Assembly (NCBI GenBank): GCA_018857735.1
Contig: JABMCL010002049.1
Span: 1,980,001-2,044,000, forward strand
Direction of reading: 5' to 3'
DNA from: Alviniconcha marisindica
Taxonomy: Eukaryota > Mollusca > Gastropoda > Provannidae
Length of the DNA: 64,000 nucleotides
Shown: positions 34,101 through 59,984 of the stretch, piece after piece
How positions within the stretch are numbered: the first letter of the stretch is position 1
Layout: each line of letters starts with the position of its first letter
Translations under genes and position numbers: made by a program
The notes under the pieces: generated by a model
What the model saw: the letters and a program-made list of their open reading frames with translations, nothing else
Told to the model about the DNA's origin: nothing
The model's database searches: none

Positions 34101-36866
34101 GAAATGGAACATGTGAAATTGTTGGACCCATGCAGCAGCTTTCCTATATAGTATATTTCATTGTCCTTTGAACCAAAGAACATGCGCATGCAAACACACA
34201 CACACACACAAAGCATTGCGTTTGATTCCAGACATTAGGACAGATTGCCACTTCATTGGGTTTGGACATGGTGTGAATGTCATGTATCGAGAAAGAAAAA
34301 TAATGATGGACTTAAAAATCTTTTTTTTAGAGTTAATGAAAATAATTTCAAGTGTTAATAGCAACCACTACAGAGTGGTGTTTGGTGTGTGTGTAAATGA
34401 ATACATGTGTGTGTGTATGTGCACATGCATGTGTGTGCACAAATGCTTTTGTTGTGTGTTTGTTTTTGACTCTGTGTGTGTGTGTATGTCTGTCTGTCTG
34501 TCCACATGCATGTGTGTGCACAAATGTTTTTGTTGTGTGTGTTTTTAACTCCATTCTTCTATCTTTTCCAGAACACAGTCATATCCCTTGAGAGCCTCAG
34601 AAAGAACCAAGAACCCAAGAGAGCCAGTGCTGGCCCCACTTCATCAGCCATCTCTCCTGTCAAAGATGACCGGCCAGCAAGCGCTGGCCAACCAAACACC
34701 AGAAATGGACATCCCCCAGACGCAAACCTACCCAGGGGAAGAGGGAATCACCCAAACGGTGGCAGGAGTGGCCAGCAGTGTGACAGACTCCATCACCCTG
34801 CCGCCAGAGACCCTCCTGCAAGAGACAATGACAAGAACAGAAAAGACTTCAGAGATAACAGGCAAGACTTTAGAGACAACAGGCATGATTTCAGAGATGG
34901 AAGAAATGACCAACATAAAGGTCGTGGCTTCCGCAACAGAGAAGACAGGACAAGAGCTGGCGACAGGGAAGGGAGGAATGAAAAGTCCAGGGACTACCAA
35001 GGAGGTCATAGGAATGCCAGCTCTAGAGACAGTGACTTCCAGCCCCACAACACAGAAAAGAGAGACGGAGAAAACGGACCAAGAGCTGGCGACAGGGAAG
35101 GGAGGAATGAAAAGTGCAGGGACTACCAAGGAGGTCATAGGACTGCCAGCTCTAGAGACAGTGACTTCCAGCCCCACAACACAGAAAAGAGAGGCAGAGA
35201 AAACGGACCAAGAGCTGGCGACAGGGAATGGAGGAATGAAAAGTCCAGGGACTACCAAGGAGGTCATAGGACTGCCAGCTCTAGAGACAGTGACTTCCAA
35301 CCCCACAACACAGAGAAGAGAGACAGAGAAAACGGACCAAGAGCTAGCGACGGGGAATGGAGGAATGAAAAGTCCAGGGACTACCAAGGAGGTCATAGGA
35401 ATGCCAGCTCTAGAGACAGTGACTTCCAGCCCCACAACACAGAGATGAGAGACAGAGCAAACGGACCAAGAGCTAGAGATGGGGAACGGAGGAATGAAAA
35501 GTCCAGGGACTACCAGGGTCATAGGAATGCCAGCTCTAGAGATGGTGACACTGCAAAAAACAGACATAGAGACAGTGACCCAGAAAAGCGAACACAAGCA
35601 TTGAGGGACTGCCCTAGAGATCCAAGGAATAACCAGAACAGGGACAAGGGCGGCCGCAGTAGACACAACAGACCAAGAGAGAGCAACCAAGAAACAAGGA
35701 CAGGAGCATTGCGGGGCCTAGGAGATGACCAGCACCATGGATCAAGAGCAACTGATGAGGACAGAAACAGTGAGGGAGGTAACCACGTTCCCCAAAAGGG
35801 GGAAGCTGACAAAGAGTTGTCAAGAGCTGGGAATCGCTCTGGACACAATGGCAGAAGAGCGGACAGGGATAGACGACCACGCAGCGATCTGCCTCAAAAT
35901 CAGCCAGAAAAGGCTGGTTTCCATGTTAGAGACGGGGACTGTGATCACGATCAGCGCACCAAGAACAGTGCAAGTCAGCCGAACAGAAGTGCTGAAGATG
36001 CCTGTAGCTTTGGGAAGATGAGCCCTCGCTACCATGAAACGGGGGAACTTCATGGCAAGATACAGAGACCAGCTGAACAGCTTAGGAATTCTGACAAAGC
36101 ATCTCCCCACAACAGGACAGATGAAGAAGCTCAGAGGGAAGGTGCTGTGCTTTCCCATAAAGCTCACACAGCACCTAGAAAGTCTGCCGAACAGAGGGGT
36201 GATCATCCCCAAGCCTCAGACCAGCCGACCGAGGGGTTGGCCCAAGATTGTCAAGATGACGGGCGCAGTGAAAGCGGTGGATCCGGACGTAAAGGGAAGA
36301 AGGAGGGGCGGTACAGGAGAGGGGCGGGGAGATCGCGAGGCACCGAGTCGTCAGTTTTAGGGCACCCCTCACCTCAGGGAACCGAAGCTTCCACCAATTT
36401 TAAAGCCCAGCGAGAAAGCCAGCCACAGTCTCCAAGAAGCAGGGACAAAAAGGAAGTCCTCTCCAGTGGCACTGCAGAAGGCGGCGGAGGGGAGTTTGCA
36501 GGCCCGGAAACTCTGCTGACCAACAACCATCACGGTCACAAAGGCCGTGGCAGATTCTATAGGAGAGGGGACAAAGTCTCTGGTCAGCATGACAACGTGC
36601 CTGGGGAGAAGCAGCACCAGCATGATAATAAGCCTTCCGCAGAAAGCGCTCCAGATGCACAAAGGTGCAGCCCTGCGGACAAAGTTGAGCATAGCGAGGG
36701 AGTCCCACCCCGTCCAGCTGTTCCCTGCACTGCAGGGTGCCCACCAGGGTTCTTAGTGTCGGGTCCACCTCCAGGATTTTCTGTAACAGACAGTTCTGTC
36801 AAACCTTTGCCCACGCTCAATGCAACAGCCAAAGTTAGGCCTCCGCCCGGTTTTGAGTTCACCTAA
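28779..36866 (+). CDS. RNF25: RNF25-like RWD/RING E3 ubiquitin ligase with long charged C-terminal tail (8 exons, 1,024 aa)
   Basis: Exons: 28779-28816, 30114-30185, 30598-30700, 31291-31358, 32095-32164, 32982-33197, 33618-33830, 34572-36866. All phases agree and the total is 3,075 nt. Residues 13-117 form an RWD domain (LAVLESIYITELSV, ISVLLHPAT, YPDEVP, RNPRGLGEEEIH). A RING-H2 follows with C133, C136, C151, H153, H156, C159, C193 and C196, then the family signature GGIIDLEHEKNKF near 245. In vertebrates RNF25 is a ubiquitin ligase that works with RNF14 and GCN1 on ribosomes with an occluded A site, ubiquitinating eS31, and it also binds NF-kB p65. The human protein is 459 aa. Here residues 261-1024 are a single disordered Arg/Asp/Asn/Gly-rich exon. 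The start ATGGCGGCTGCC has a good context, and the upstream ATG at 28,771 stops at once. Confidence 0.93.
29820..29915 (+). mobile_element. Dispersed repeat family member (RNF25 intron 1)
   Basis: The sequence runs CTCAGGAGGTGTGTGAAAGT, then CAAGGTTGACATCCTGGGCT, then GGTCTCTGTGGATGTAAAGC. Related copies lie at 49,932-50,096, 54,790-54,850, 55,020-55,190 and 55,397-55,482 (all minus). A tail-only copy is at 38,575-38,645 (plus). No coding capacity of its own is seen. It is probably a SINE or other short non-autonomous element. Confidence 0.65.
30945..31240. repeat. (ATA)n-headed dispersed block plus (AC)n/(TC)n microsatellite
   Basis: An AATAATAATAATAATGGGCA block (see 18,118-18,600) is followed by AC and TC tracts at 31,069-31,235, just upstream of RNF25 exon 4. 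Confidence 0.7.
32740..32940 (+). repeat. ~100-bp direct duplication upstream of RING exon
   Basis: Two near-identical copies of AAAAGTTCTACTCTCCATTG through CTCATCTTTGTCCCTGTGGC lie side by side at the end of RNF25 intron 5. They do not include the acceptor. Confidence 0.9.
32982..33197 (+). CDS. RNF25: RNF25 exon 6: first part of RING-H2
   Basis: The exon has 72 codons in phase 0, with acceptor CTTCCCCTCAG and donor GTGCGT. It encodes CECAICLENF and TDCYHYFHHACL, which give six of the eight zinc ligands. The last two (CPMC) come from exon 7 at 33,618. A 105-bp direct duplication lies immediately upstream at 32,740-32,940. Confidence 0.93.
34572..36866 (+). CDS. RNF25: RNF25 exon 8: 764-residue tail with 43-aa repeats and PPGF motifs
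   Basis: The acceptor is CTATCTTTTCCAG and the stop TAA is at 36,864. The exon begins NTVISLESLRKNQEPKR. It then has DFRDNR-type triplets and five copies of a 43-residue repeat (34,953-35,540; core GRNEKSRDYQGGHR, ASSRDSDFQPHNTE), followed by charged low-complexity sequence. The final 41 residues hold three PPGF motifs (PPGF at about 984, PPPGF at 992, PPPGF at 1017). A long open frame in another phase and one on the opposite strand are by-products of the repeat. Confidence 0.88.
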   Translation, partial: NTVISLESLRKNQEPKRASAGPTSSAISPVKDDRPASAGQPNTRNGHPPDANLPRGRGNHPNGGRSGQQCDRLHHPAARDPPARDNDKNRKDFRDNRQDFRDNRHDFRDGRNDQHKGRGFRNREDRTRAGDREGRNEKSRDYQGGHRNASSRDSDFQPHNTEKRDGENGPRAGDREGRNEKCRDYQGGHRTASSRDSDFQPHNTEKRGRENGPRAGDREWRNEKSRDYQGGHRTASSRDSDFQPHNTEKRDRENGPRASDGEWRNEKSRDYQGGHRNASSRDSDFQPHNTEMRDRANGPRARDGERRNEKSRDYQGHRNASSRDGDTAKNRHRDSDPEKRTQALRDCPRDPRNNQNRDKGGRSRHNRPRESNQETRTGALRGLGDDQHHGSRATDEDRNSEGGNHVPQKGEADKELSRAGNRSGHNGRRADRDRRPRSDLPQNQPEKAGFHVRDGDCDHDQRTKNSASQPNRSAEDACSFGKMSPRYHETGELHGKIQRPAEQLRNSDKASPHNRTDEEAQREGAVLSHKAHTAPRKSAEQRGDHPQASDQPTEGLAQDCQDDGRSESGGSGRKGKKEGRYRRGAGRSRGTESSVLGHPSPQGTEASTNFKAQRESQPQSPRSRDKKEVLSSGTAEGGGGEFAGPETLLTNNHHGHKGRGRFYRRGDKVSGQHDNVPGEKQHQHDNKPSAESAPDAQRCSPADKVEHSEGVPPRPAVPCTAGCPPGFLVSGPPPGFSVTDSSVKPLPTLNATAKVRPPPGFEFT
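34953..35540 (+). repeat. RNF25: 129-bp coding tandem repeat, 5 copies
   Basis: Exactly spaced 129-bp units start at 34,953, 35,082, 35,211, 35,340 and 35,469, the last shortened. The length is a multiple of three, so the 43-residue repeat stays in frame. Copies differ by few substitutions, so the expansion is recent. Confidence 0.9.
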
Positions 36867-37199
36867 CATCACGCCGGTTTTGTATTAGCTTGCATGTGTC
36901 GTACGATATTTGTGACGAACTAATTCTGTGATATACAGAGGTTAGCAGGGTGCTTCTACAAGAGAACACTTATTTTTGTATTAATTATGTCCCCTATCCC
37001 TTTACCCCCCCCCTCCCCCACCACCATCTTCAGCCACCCAGCACCACCTCAGAGTCCAAGTCACCAACTTAAACTGTCTTTCATGCGGCCAGTGCAAATA
37101 GGTTGAGAGGATGAAATGTATGGAGTCAGTATGTCCAGCCAGCGTCTGCAGTGTTCTGATGATCTTCCTATGTTGTATGTAACTGTCAGTGTCAGTGTA

Positions 37200-37615
37200 C
37201 CAGAGTTAATTGACATCCTTTGGAATCTATAGTGTAGCACCAAGCTGTTGTGTGTAACTGTCAGTTATCCAGAGTGAATTAACATCCCTTGGTGTCTGTA
37301 GAGTTGCACCAAGCTGTTGTGTGTAACTGTCAGTTATCCAGAGTGAATTAACATCCCTTGGTGTCTGTAGAGTTGCACCAAGCTGTTATGTGTAACTGTC
37401 AGTTATCCAGAGTGAATTAACATCCCTTGGAGTCTGTAGAGTTGCACCAAGCTGTTGTGTGTAACTGTCAGTTATCCAGAGTGAATTAACATCCCTTGGA
37501 GTCTGTAGAGTTGCACCAAGCTGTTGTGTGTAACTGTCAGTTATCCAGAGTGAATTAACATCCCTTGGAGTCTGTAGAGTTGCACCAAGCTGTTGTGTGT
37601 AACTTACTAGCTGTC
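37200..37615 (+). repeat. 69-bp minisatellite in 3'UTR, about 6 copies
   Basis: The unit contains TGTAACTGTCAGTTATCCAG, then AGTGAATTAACATCCCTTGG, then GTCTGTAGAGTTGCACCAAG. Inner copies are almost identical. Confidence 0.9.
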
Positions 37616-38323
37616 AGCTACCCAGAGTTAACTGATACCCTAAAAGTACAGTGTTGCATCAGATTCCTTCCTGCGTTTTGTAGTTAGCCCCCATCACACC
37701 TGCAACTCATGCTTCTTTCTTTCTCCCAATTATCATCCTGAGATGGCCCCACACAACCGATAGGATGTTAAAATTCCAGGTACTAGCTAACTTGCCACTA
37801 TCAGCTGTTTTAGGAACAACCCAAATGTGATGGATGCATGATGCAGTTGTAACGAAACAAAAGAGGGAATGTAGTGCATAGCTGGACTTTAGTATACTAT
37901 TGATTTGCAGCGTTGCAGAAGTGTGTTTTTATTCTTCACAACGCTTTTGCTTCATCTTTTAATGTTTTTTGTTTTGGGGGGGGGGGCATTTTCAGTTTAA
38001 CCCCTCTAGGTCATTATTTAGTATGTCTCAAAGAAGCATTAAATATGTATCTTTGCATATGATCTGTTAAGATATCAGTATTTAAGTATAATAGCCAAAG
38101 ATTGTATTAATCAGGGGTGTTGATCACATCATGATGGTGCATATTTATTATGTTCATATTTTATGCATGTGTGAGTGAATCTGCTTGATTCCAGTATCTG
38201 TTGAATGCCTTTTTTCTTTTATTATAGCTTCTTTCAAAATATCTTGTGACTGTGTTGTGTATTGAATGTTTTATGTGAAGAGCCCGAAGGCCAGTTTCTG
38301 TGTGCCAACAGAATCGAATAGCT

Positions 38324-38329
38324 AATAAA
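38324..38329 (+). terminator. RNF25: AATAAA polyadenylation signal (RNF25)
   Basis: GCTAATAAAGTTGTATTTTG fits a canonical signal followed by a T/G-rich stretch. It is the first good plus-strand AATAAA after the RNF25 stop. Confidence 0.6.
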
Positions 38330-38439
38330 GTTGTATTTTGTATTGGAATCTTTTCAGGAGACATACATAACACTGAAATGTAGACGCAAGCATGATTTGA
38401 CACATTTCATATTTCTCTTGGCAAGAAACTTGAAGTTTC

Positions 38440-38645
38440 ATTTGATTTTTCTTTGACATTGTTACAGTTTGGTCTTTCAGTCCTCTTAACCGTTGTCTGT
38501 ACCTGTGATTTTTCTTTGACATTGTTACAGTTTGGTCTTTCAGTCCTCTTAACCGTTGTCTGTACCTGTTTTGATTGTTGTCCCTAATAAATTATGTCGG
38601 TCCCACATCTGAGGACATTAAGCCCCACATCATCATCATCTAGTT
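38440..38645 (+). repeat. 64-bp direct duplication followed by a dispersed repeat tail
   Basis: GATTTTTCTTTGACATTGTT through CCGTTGTCTGTACCTGT occurs twice at about 38,447-38,570. It is followed by GTCCCTAATAAATTATGTCG and CATCTGAGGACATTAAGCCC, then CATCATCATCATC, the tail of the family seen at 55,020-55,190. Confidence 0.75.
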
Positions 38646-39469
38646 CTGATGGCTTTGTCCATTGCAGTTCTGGGCCACAGGTAAAACTGCACATTGTACT
38701 TCATCCATGACTTATTTTAATGAAGTTTAAACTTTGTAGGATTGTTAGTACAAGATAACAAACAGCTCTTCACCAGTTTGACATGCATTCAGGGGAAATG
38801 ATTTTGGGATGTTAGTGAAAATGTTTAACTTGGGCTTTTTCTCAGAGACCATTCAATTGGGATGTTTCAAACTGTGTGTGATGATAACTTCCACTGAGCA
38901 TTTTCGTTTCACATCCGTTGCCAATTTTCGTTAAAAATGAAAATAATATTACTCGGCAAGTTCTTGACTGAGCTAATTCAAACCACATGTGAATACTGCA
39001 TACAAATAATCTTAAATGTGTGTTGAGAGAAAACGAATAAAAATATATATAAAATACTGCCAGCATGAGACTCAAAATTAGACAGAGGACGTCATTTATG
39101 ATACATGTACATGGTGATACATGATGCATGATTTCATACAGATCAGGTGACTGAACAACGACACACATGCGCACACACACACACGTGTATGCGCGCGCAT
39201 GCATGCACACATAGCCTACTCTGATACTCGTGTACACACGCATGAACGAACACACACACAGAGGACGTCTGAGCTACAATTTTCTTGGAGGATCGAAATC
39301 GAGGTTCACCCGTGCTTATGGGGGGAAACGAAACAAATCGAAAAATAATAGAACAACTTTTATTATGTGACTGGTTTGTACAACAGCCTTCGCCCGCTAC
39401 GGCACGTAGTAAGGACAATCCACTTGACAAGGAATTTGCAATTATCTCCTATCGTACATCAGCTACTCC

Positions 39470-39597
<128 letters not shown>

Positions 39598-39687
39598 GGT
39601 CGTGCTTATTTGTGTTTGTAGTACCGGCAGCGCGGATTGGCTGTTACATAGGTCCAAATGAACCTACTATCCTTAGAGTATTAAAGT

Positions 39688-39762
<75 letters not shown>

Positions 39763-39867
39763 ATGGTCGTGCTCGTTTGTGTTTGTAGCACGGACTGGCT
39801 GTTAGATAGGTCCAAATGAAACTGACGCTACTATCCATGAGCATTAAAGTGTTCGAGTTTCTCTCTC

Positions 39868-39929
<62 letters not shown>

Positions 39930-39991
39930 CCTCGGACTCTGTAGATAGGTCCAAATGAAACTGACGCTACTACCTGAGCATAAAGTTTCGA

Positions 39992-40059
<68 letters not shown>

Positions 40060-40699
40060 CTCTCGCCAATGTACGCACGAAGACGCGTTTGAAGAGGAAC
40101 ACGGTACTTGACTCACGGAAGGCATGTCATTCGCATCTCATCGAGTCGCTTGCTGCCTCAATGCTTGCTTGGTTGGTCAAACTCAAAGGTGCATAACAAT
40201 AATTAACACGCTAGCCGCGCACGTTGCTTTTCCCACGCCGTATCAGAATAATAAATATTGGATTTGATATGTGTTGGCTGGCAGCCACGGAGACAAATCA
40301 AGTACGTCCGTACAAGAGAAAGTTTTGTTGTTGTTTTCACGCTGATTTTCCTGGTCGCTTTGTGTGCAAATTCACAAATAAATATCTAAATATAACGCCT
40401 CAACAGTTAATTTATTGTTTTGTTTTTTGGGTGGGTGTGTTCTACACTTCGACATAAAGATAAAAGTTTTTACGCGGGTAAGAAAAAGTGGGAACCGAGC
40501 TACATATAAGCTATATACAAAAATGTTTTAACTAATTGGAATTAAGCCAGCGTATATATTTATAAGAGTTCTATGTTTGAATATCAACCTATACACCACC
40601 TCGTTTACTGCCCATTAAAACGATAGTTTACATTCTTAGAACTCGGTGAATAATGCTCTTACTTCTTTGTTGTTTGAATATATACATGGGAATCGTGGG

Positions 40700-41045
40700 G
40701 GTTGACTGAGGCATTGAGAGGAAGAAAGAGAAATAGTAAGCTGCATAATCAGAGTTTCGACTGAGGCATTGAGATGAAGAAAGAGAAATAGTAAGCTGCA
40801 TAATCAGAGTTTCGACTGAGGCATTGAGAGTAAGAATAATAAACAGTAAGCTGCATAATCGGAGTATCAGAGTTTCGACTGAGGCATTGAGAGGAAGAAA
40901 GCGAAATAGTAAGCTGCATAATCAGAGTTTCCACTGGCATTGAGATGAAGAAAGAGAAATAGTAAGCTGCATAATCAGAGTTTCACGGCATTGAGAGAAG
41001 AAGAATAACAGTAAGCTGCATAATCAACTTTCCACTGGGACATTT
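40700..41045. repeat. ~56-bp minisatellite, about 6-7 copies
   Basis: The unit contains GACTGAGGCATTGAGAGGAA, then GAAAGAGAAATAGTAAGCTG, then CATAATCAGAGTTTC. Copies decay at the right end. Confidence 0.85.
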
Positions 41046-41208
41046 TTGAGGGATGAAGTAAAGAAAATCGTAAGTCTGCATAATCAGAGTTTCACTGGGA
41101 CTGAGTGGAGAAGAAAATGTAAGCTGATAATTAATTGTACCGACATACTGGAAAAAGAAAATTTAAAAAGCGATTGTGATTTGACCCGGGGGGGTGGGGG
41201 GGGGGGGG

Positions 41209-41417
41209 TTCCTGCAGTTTGTACTCGGCACACTCCAAGGTGATTGGTCATGTGTGTGATTCCGTGTTGTGGACGTTGACCACCGCACACTGAGACAAAA
41301 CAGCGCGTCAGACTGAGGTACCCTATAGACAACCGTTATGACGTCACGTATGACGTAAGACACACCGACTTCCCAGCCGCAATGACGTCTTTCCCCTCTC
41401 TGTCCTTCCATATCTAT
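41209..41417. repeat. 209-bp exact direct repeat, copy A, with CRE-like site
   Basis: It runs from TTCCTGCAGTTTGTACTCGG to TCCTTCCATATCTAT and matches copy B (41,698-41,906) with a constant 489-bp offset and no difference that I can see. Looser similarity extends upstream through a poly-G stretch. It contains TGACGTCA at 41,339-41,346 and two more TGACGT cores. Confidence 0.9.
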
Positions 41418-41697
41418 CGGCGACTCGGTTGGATCAGTGCCGTTTCTTTTAGTCAAGTTGTGTCCGCGCCCATTTTGAAGCGTATATAGCCTAAACAGGT
41501 TCTGTGAGAGTTCTGTGTTTGCCTATCAACTCGGTGTTGCTTCTTGTTGTGTGTATATACATAGCTGGAGAGAGAAAAGCTGTACAGAACGGATGTAAAT
41601 TAATCTGTTACTGAAATAACTTTAAAAAATTAAAAAATCTTTAAAAAACGCGATTGTTGTAATTTTGTACCGCTCGGGGGGGTGGGGGGGTGGGGGG

Positions 41698-41906
41698 TTC
41701 CTGCAGTTTGTACTCGGCACACTCCAAGGTGATTGGTCATGTGTGTGATTCCGTGTTGTGGACGTTGACCACCGCACACTGAGACAAAACAGCGCGTCAG
41801 ACTGAGGTACCCTATAGACAACCGTTATGACGTCACGTATGACGTAAGACACACCGACTTCCCAGCCGCAATGACGTCTTTCCCCTCTCTGTCCTTCCAT
41901 ATCTAT
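41698..41906. repeat. 209-bp exact direct repeat, copy B, with CRE-like site
   Basis: This is the partner of copy A; TGACGTCA is at 41,828-41,835. The 280-bp spacer between copies has no visible coding content. Tandem duplication, paired miniature LTRs (TRIM-like) and assembly error all remain possible. Clear TG..CA ends and a primer-binding site are not seen. Confidence 0.9.
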
Positions 41907-42042
41907 GGCTCTTCTGCCTTGACGAACACGGGGAAAACCGCTGCACGGCACGGCGAAGCGAAAGTTAGGCTGATATTATTGCATTCGCTGTTTGACGTCC
42001 CAAGCTCATGCTCAGATTGTGCGTGTAGGAATGTGTGCGTGC

Positions 42043-42150
42043 TGGAATTCACTCCCAGTGACAAGACCTTATAGACACTGCTCAACCCTGTTGTCTTTTA
42101 AAGCCAGACTGAAAACCTTCCTCTTCTCTCAGTATTTCCGCCAGAACTAA
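42043..42150 (+). pseudogene. C-terminal fragment of a non-LTR retrotransposon reverse transcriptase
   Basis: The frame reads WNSLP, then LLSFKARLKTFLFSQYF and a stop. This matches the closing motif (WNSLP...FK..LKT.LF) of many LINE-type ORF2 proteins. Upstream, the same frame is broken by stops. A (TG)n tract follows at 42,189-42,251. Only this truncated end is present. Confidence 0.7.
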
Positions 42151-42190
42151 TATCAATACCCAGTTTCTGTTCCAGTCAGTCATTGTGCGT

Positions 42191-42252
<62 letters not shown>

Positions 42253-42424
42253 CCATATAATTCTGGAGTAGGGTTTCCTATCGGGGGGGGGGGGGGGGGG
42301 GGGGGGGTGGGTACCTATCCAGATTTATTCGCTTAAACCTACACGCTGACTACCACCAGAACGGTCAAATTAATAGTAGCTATTATAGTATTAAGGTGGT
42401 AGAGACTGATCTCGGAAGTGCTGC

Positions 42425-42467
42425 GTACTTTGTACCAGTTGTATTTTGAATAACTGGTACAAAGTAC
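42425..42467. repeat. Perfect inverted repeat, 16-bp arms
   Basis: GTACTTTGTACCAGTT at 42,425-42,440 and its exact reverse complement at 42,452-42,467 flank an 11-bp loop. It lies about 150 bp upstream of the MMP TATA box. Confidence 0.9.
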
Positions 42468-42619
42468 ACAAGCTGCTTTGCAGTTTGAACCAGGCCGCTC
42501 GTTCCTCAGTGCATGTAGCTTACGTGAGGCACCGAACATGGCGACGACAACCGGCGACTAAATATAGTGTTGGCCTAAAGCAAGGTGTGGCCAATCCCGA
42601 TCGAGCTTCATGATGAATG

Positions 42620-42626
42620 TATAAAA
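42620..42626 (+). promoter_or_regulatory. TATA box of the matrix metalloproteinase gene
   Basis: TATAAAA within GAATGTATAAAATGCCAGG lies 533 bp upstream of the first ATG of the MMP frame. A transcription start near 42,650 is expected. The 5'UTR may contain an intron: a GTAAGT at about 42,743 and CAG acceptors near 43,048 are suitable. This is inference from motif and position. Confidence 0.55.
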
Positions 42627-43158
42627 TGCCAGGGAAGTGTCCCATCTCCCAGCAACATCTGCTGGCGAGTGACTGTGTAACACCGCTCACTTCGCTTTCA
42701 GGATCGGGGGTCGCCTTTAGCTGAGACTTAACCGAGTTTGTCAGTAAGTAGTTAAAACTTCCAGTGACTGTGTTAGCGGTGTGTTTTTGTTGTTTTTGTT
42801 TGTTTTTCCATTTATTTGCGTTCTTTTAGGCCATTTGTTGAAGTCTGGAAGGACATTTCCAAGAGAGCTAGCTGACAATACACACATCCCCTTTTTGCGG
42901 CAGTCTTTCTTGGTTGTGTTTTTCATGTAATAGCTATAAACATGAATTTTTGTGGTGCCCTATTTCGTTGTTGAACTCACACGCCGACGCTGAAGGAGAG
43001 TCACGGTACAGCGCTCGTCCGAAAAGCAGCGCTTTGTGTGTGCGGCTTCAGAATCTACCTTAGCGTCAGAACTACAAGCCCGGAGTTCTGATCGGCCCTA
43101 GGTGCCAAGTTATCGGCCCTTTGAGTGGAGGACGGTCGCAGAGCTGACTCGACTCTCC

Positions 43159-58438
<15,280 letters not shown>

Positions 58439-59562
58439 ACACACACACGCACACATACACACGCAGATGCACGTGGACATGCACAGACACAGTGTAAGAC
58501 TTTGCCAAGGGAGTGAATGCTCCGTTCCCTCCCTTGAGCGAGAGTCCGAGATTACAATAATTTCTTTATGTTCTAAAAAAATATAATTTACAACAAAAAC
58601 AAATATGTGTGTATAAATTTACTGGATGTATTGTACAGACGATACAAAATATAACGCCAAAAGTCCCATCTTTTATATAGTTTATATTTTGTACCTTTAG
58701 TGAGAATTAGTCTTTCACCATATAACTCATTTTACACAACTTTTTATATTTCTTGTTACAATATGTATTATACCAAACTGACCTCATAGCGCAGCATGGA
58801 ATGTCATTAATGATGATGACCTCTCTCTCTCTCATCGGTCGAGTTCCAGTTACGGTCAGCATTGACTCGATCTTTGAATGATCATGTTAAAAAACAGTGA
58901 CCATGAAAATGGCAACCTTAAGGTTTTCGTTGAGGCCGGAAACGCGTCAGTTCAGGAAACACGCCAAAGTGGCAAATCATGTACTCAAATACATGCGTGA
59001 TCTTGTTTATGTATGTAACAATGAGAACGTCCGCCGGTATCTGAATGAATAAACATTAGCGCATTAATTCTATGGAGAGAGAAAAATCAAATTATAATTC
59101 TGATTTATAAAAATAAAAATAAAAGTAGTTAGTCGAACTGCCCACGTGTGAGAGAGGATCATTGAAGCGTTTTGACTTGATCCAAACACACACAGATTTT
59201 TTTTTAAACGCTTATTTATTATGAAATAGACAACAATATGTCATAATGAATAAGCGTTCTTTTGAATCTTTTATGTGTTTGCATCTTATTTTAGAACGCT
59301 AGCAGTCATTCTTGTTTCGGATTTTTAACTTGACTACATTTCTCACTTTTCTCTATCTCTCTTTCTCGCGCACGCGCGGCATTTGACTGGCTTTTGTTGT
59401 TTCGTTTATATGATTACAGTTTAGTATTTCTATGGGAAAGTTTGTAACCTGTTTTTGTACATACTTGTTTATTCATTTCATTATTAGCTGCTGCGCCAGT
59501 AATGCAGTGCTGATTAATGGTATTTATATGATGTGCATTTTGTTTATTGCTGAACGAGAATG

Positions 59563-59568
59563 AATAAA
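59563..59568 (+). terminator. AATAAA polyadenylation signal, candidate for MMP
   Basis: GAATGAATAAAATCCGTCAT is followed by an A-rich then T-rich stretch. An earlier AATAAA at 59,048 is an alternative. Confidence 0.4.
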
Positions 59569-59984
59569 ATCCGTCATGAAAAACAAAAGAAGAAACGCTT
59601 TTTTTCTTTTTTCTTCTTCATCTTCCCCCCCCCCCCCCCCCCCCCATTTAGTTTTTCAGCATTCGAATGGTTGTAATTTGCCTCACTATACCTCTATACT
59701 CGTGCACTAATTTTGTTTTTTTTTGTTTTTTAATTTAATACAATGAATCACATAAAGCTAGGGTCAAACTGTCTGTTCCCTTACAGCAATCATCAACTGA
59801 CTGTACTATAAACCAGACAAAATAGCGCAGCGGCGTACAAATGCAAATCACTATCAAGAGAACACACACAAGTATGCTCTCACATACACATGCAGATAGC
59901 TGTCAAACACACAGGCACACTCAAATGCAATCGTTTATCAAATACACATAAACACACCTGCTACCCCGCCTCCCCCTTCCTTCC

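Larger units (their letters stand above)
36867..38345 (+). other. RNF25: RNF25 3'UTR
   Basis: This non-coding stretch follows the TAA at 36,864-36,866. The clearest poly(A) signal is AATAAA at 38,324-38,329. It contains a 69-bp tandem array (37,200-37,610). A second AATAAA at 38,586-38,591 lies inside a dispersed repeat tail. The end point is inferred. Confidence 0.6.

Noticed and set aside
34588..35690. Alternative-phase and opposite-strand frames of about 290-320 residues
   Set aside because: They overlap RNF25 exon 8, which has the right phase, a good acceptor and the natural stop. The others come from the 129-bp repeat.
43102..43158. Upstream extension of the MMP start
   Set aside because: The frame is open but its first codon is GTG. 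The first ATG pair (43,159) directly precedes a standard signal peptide.
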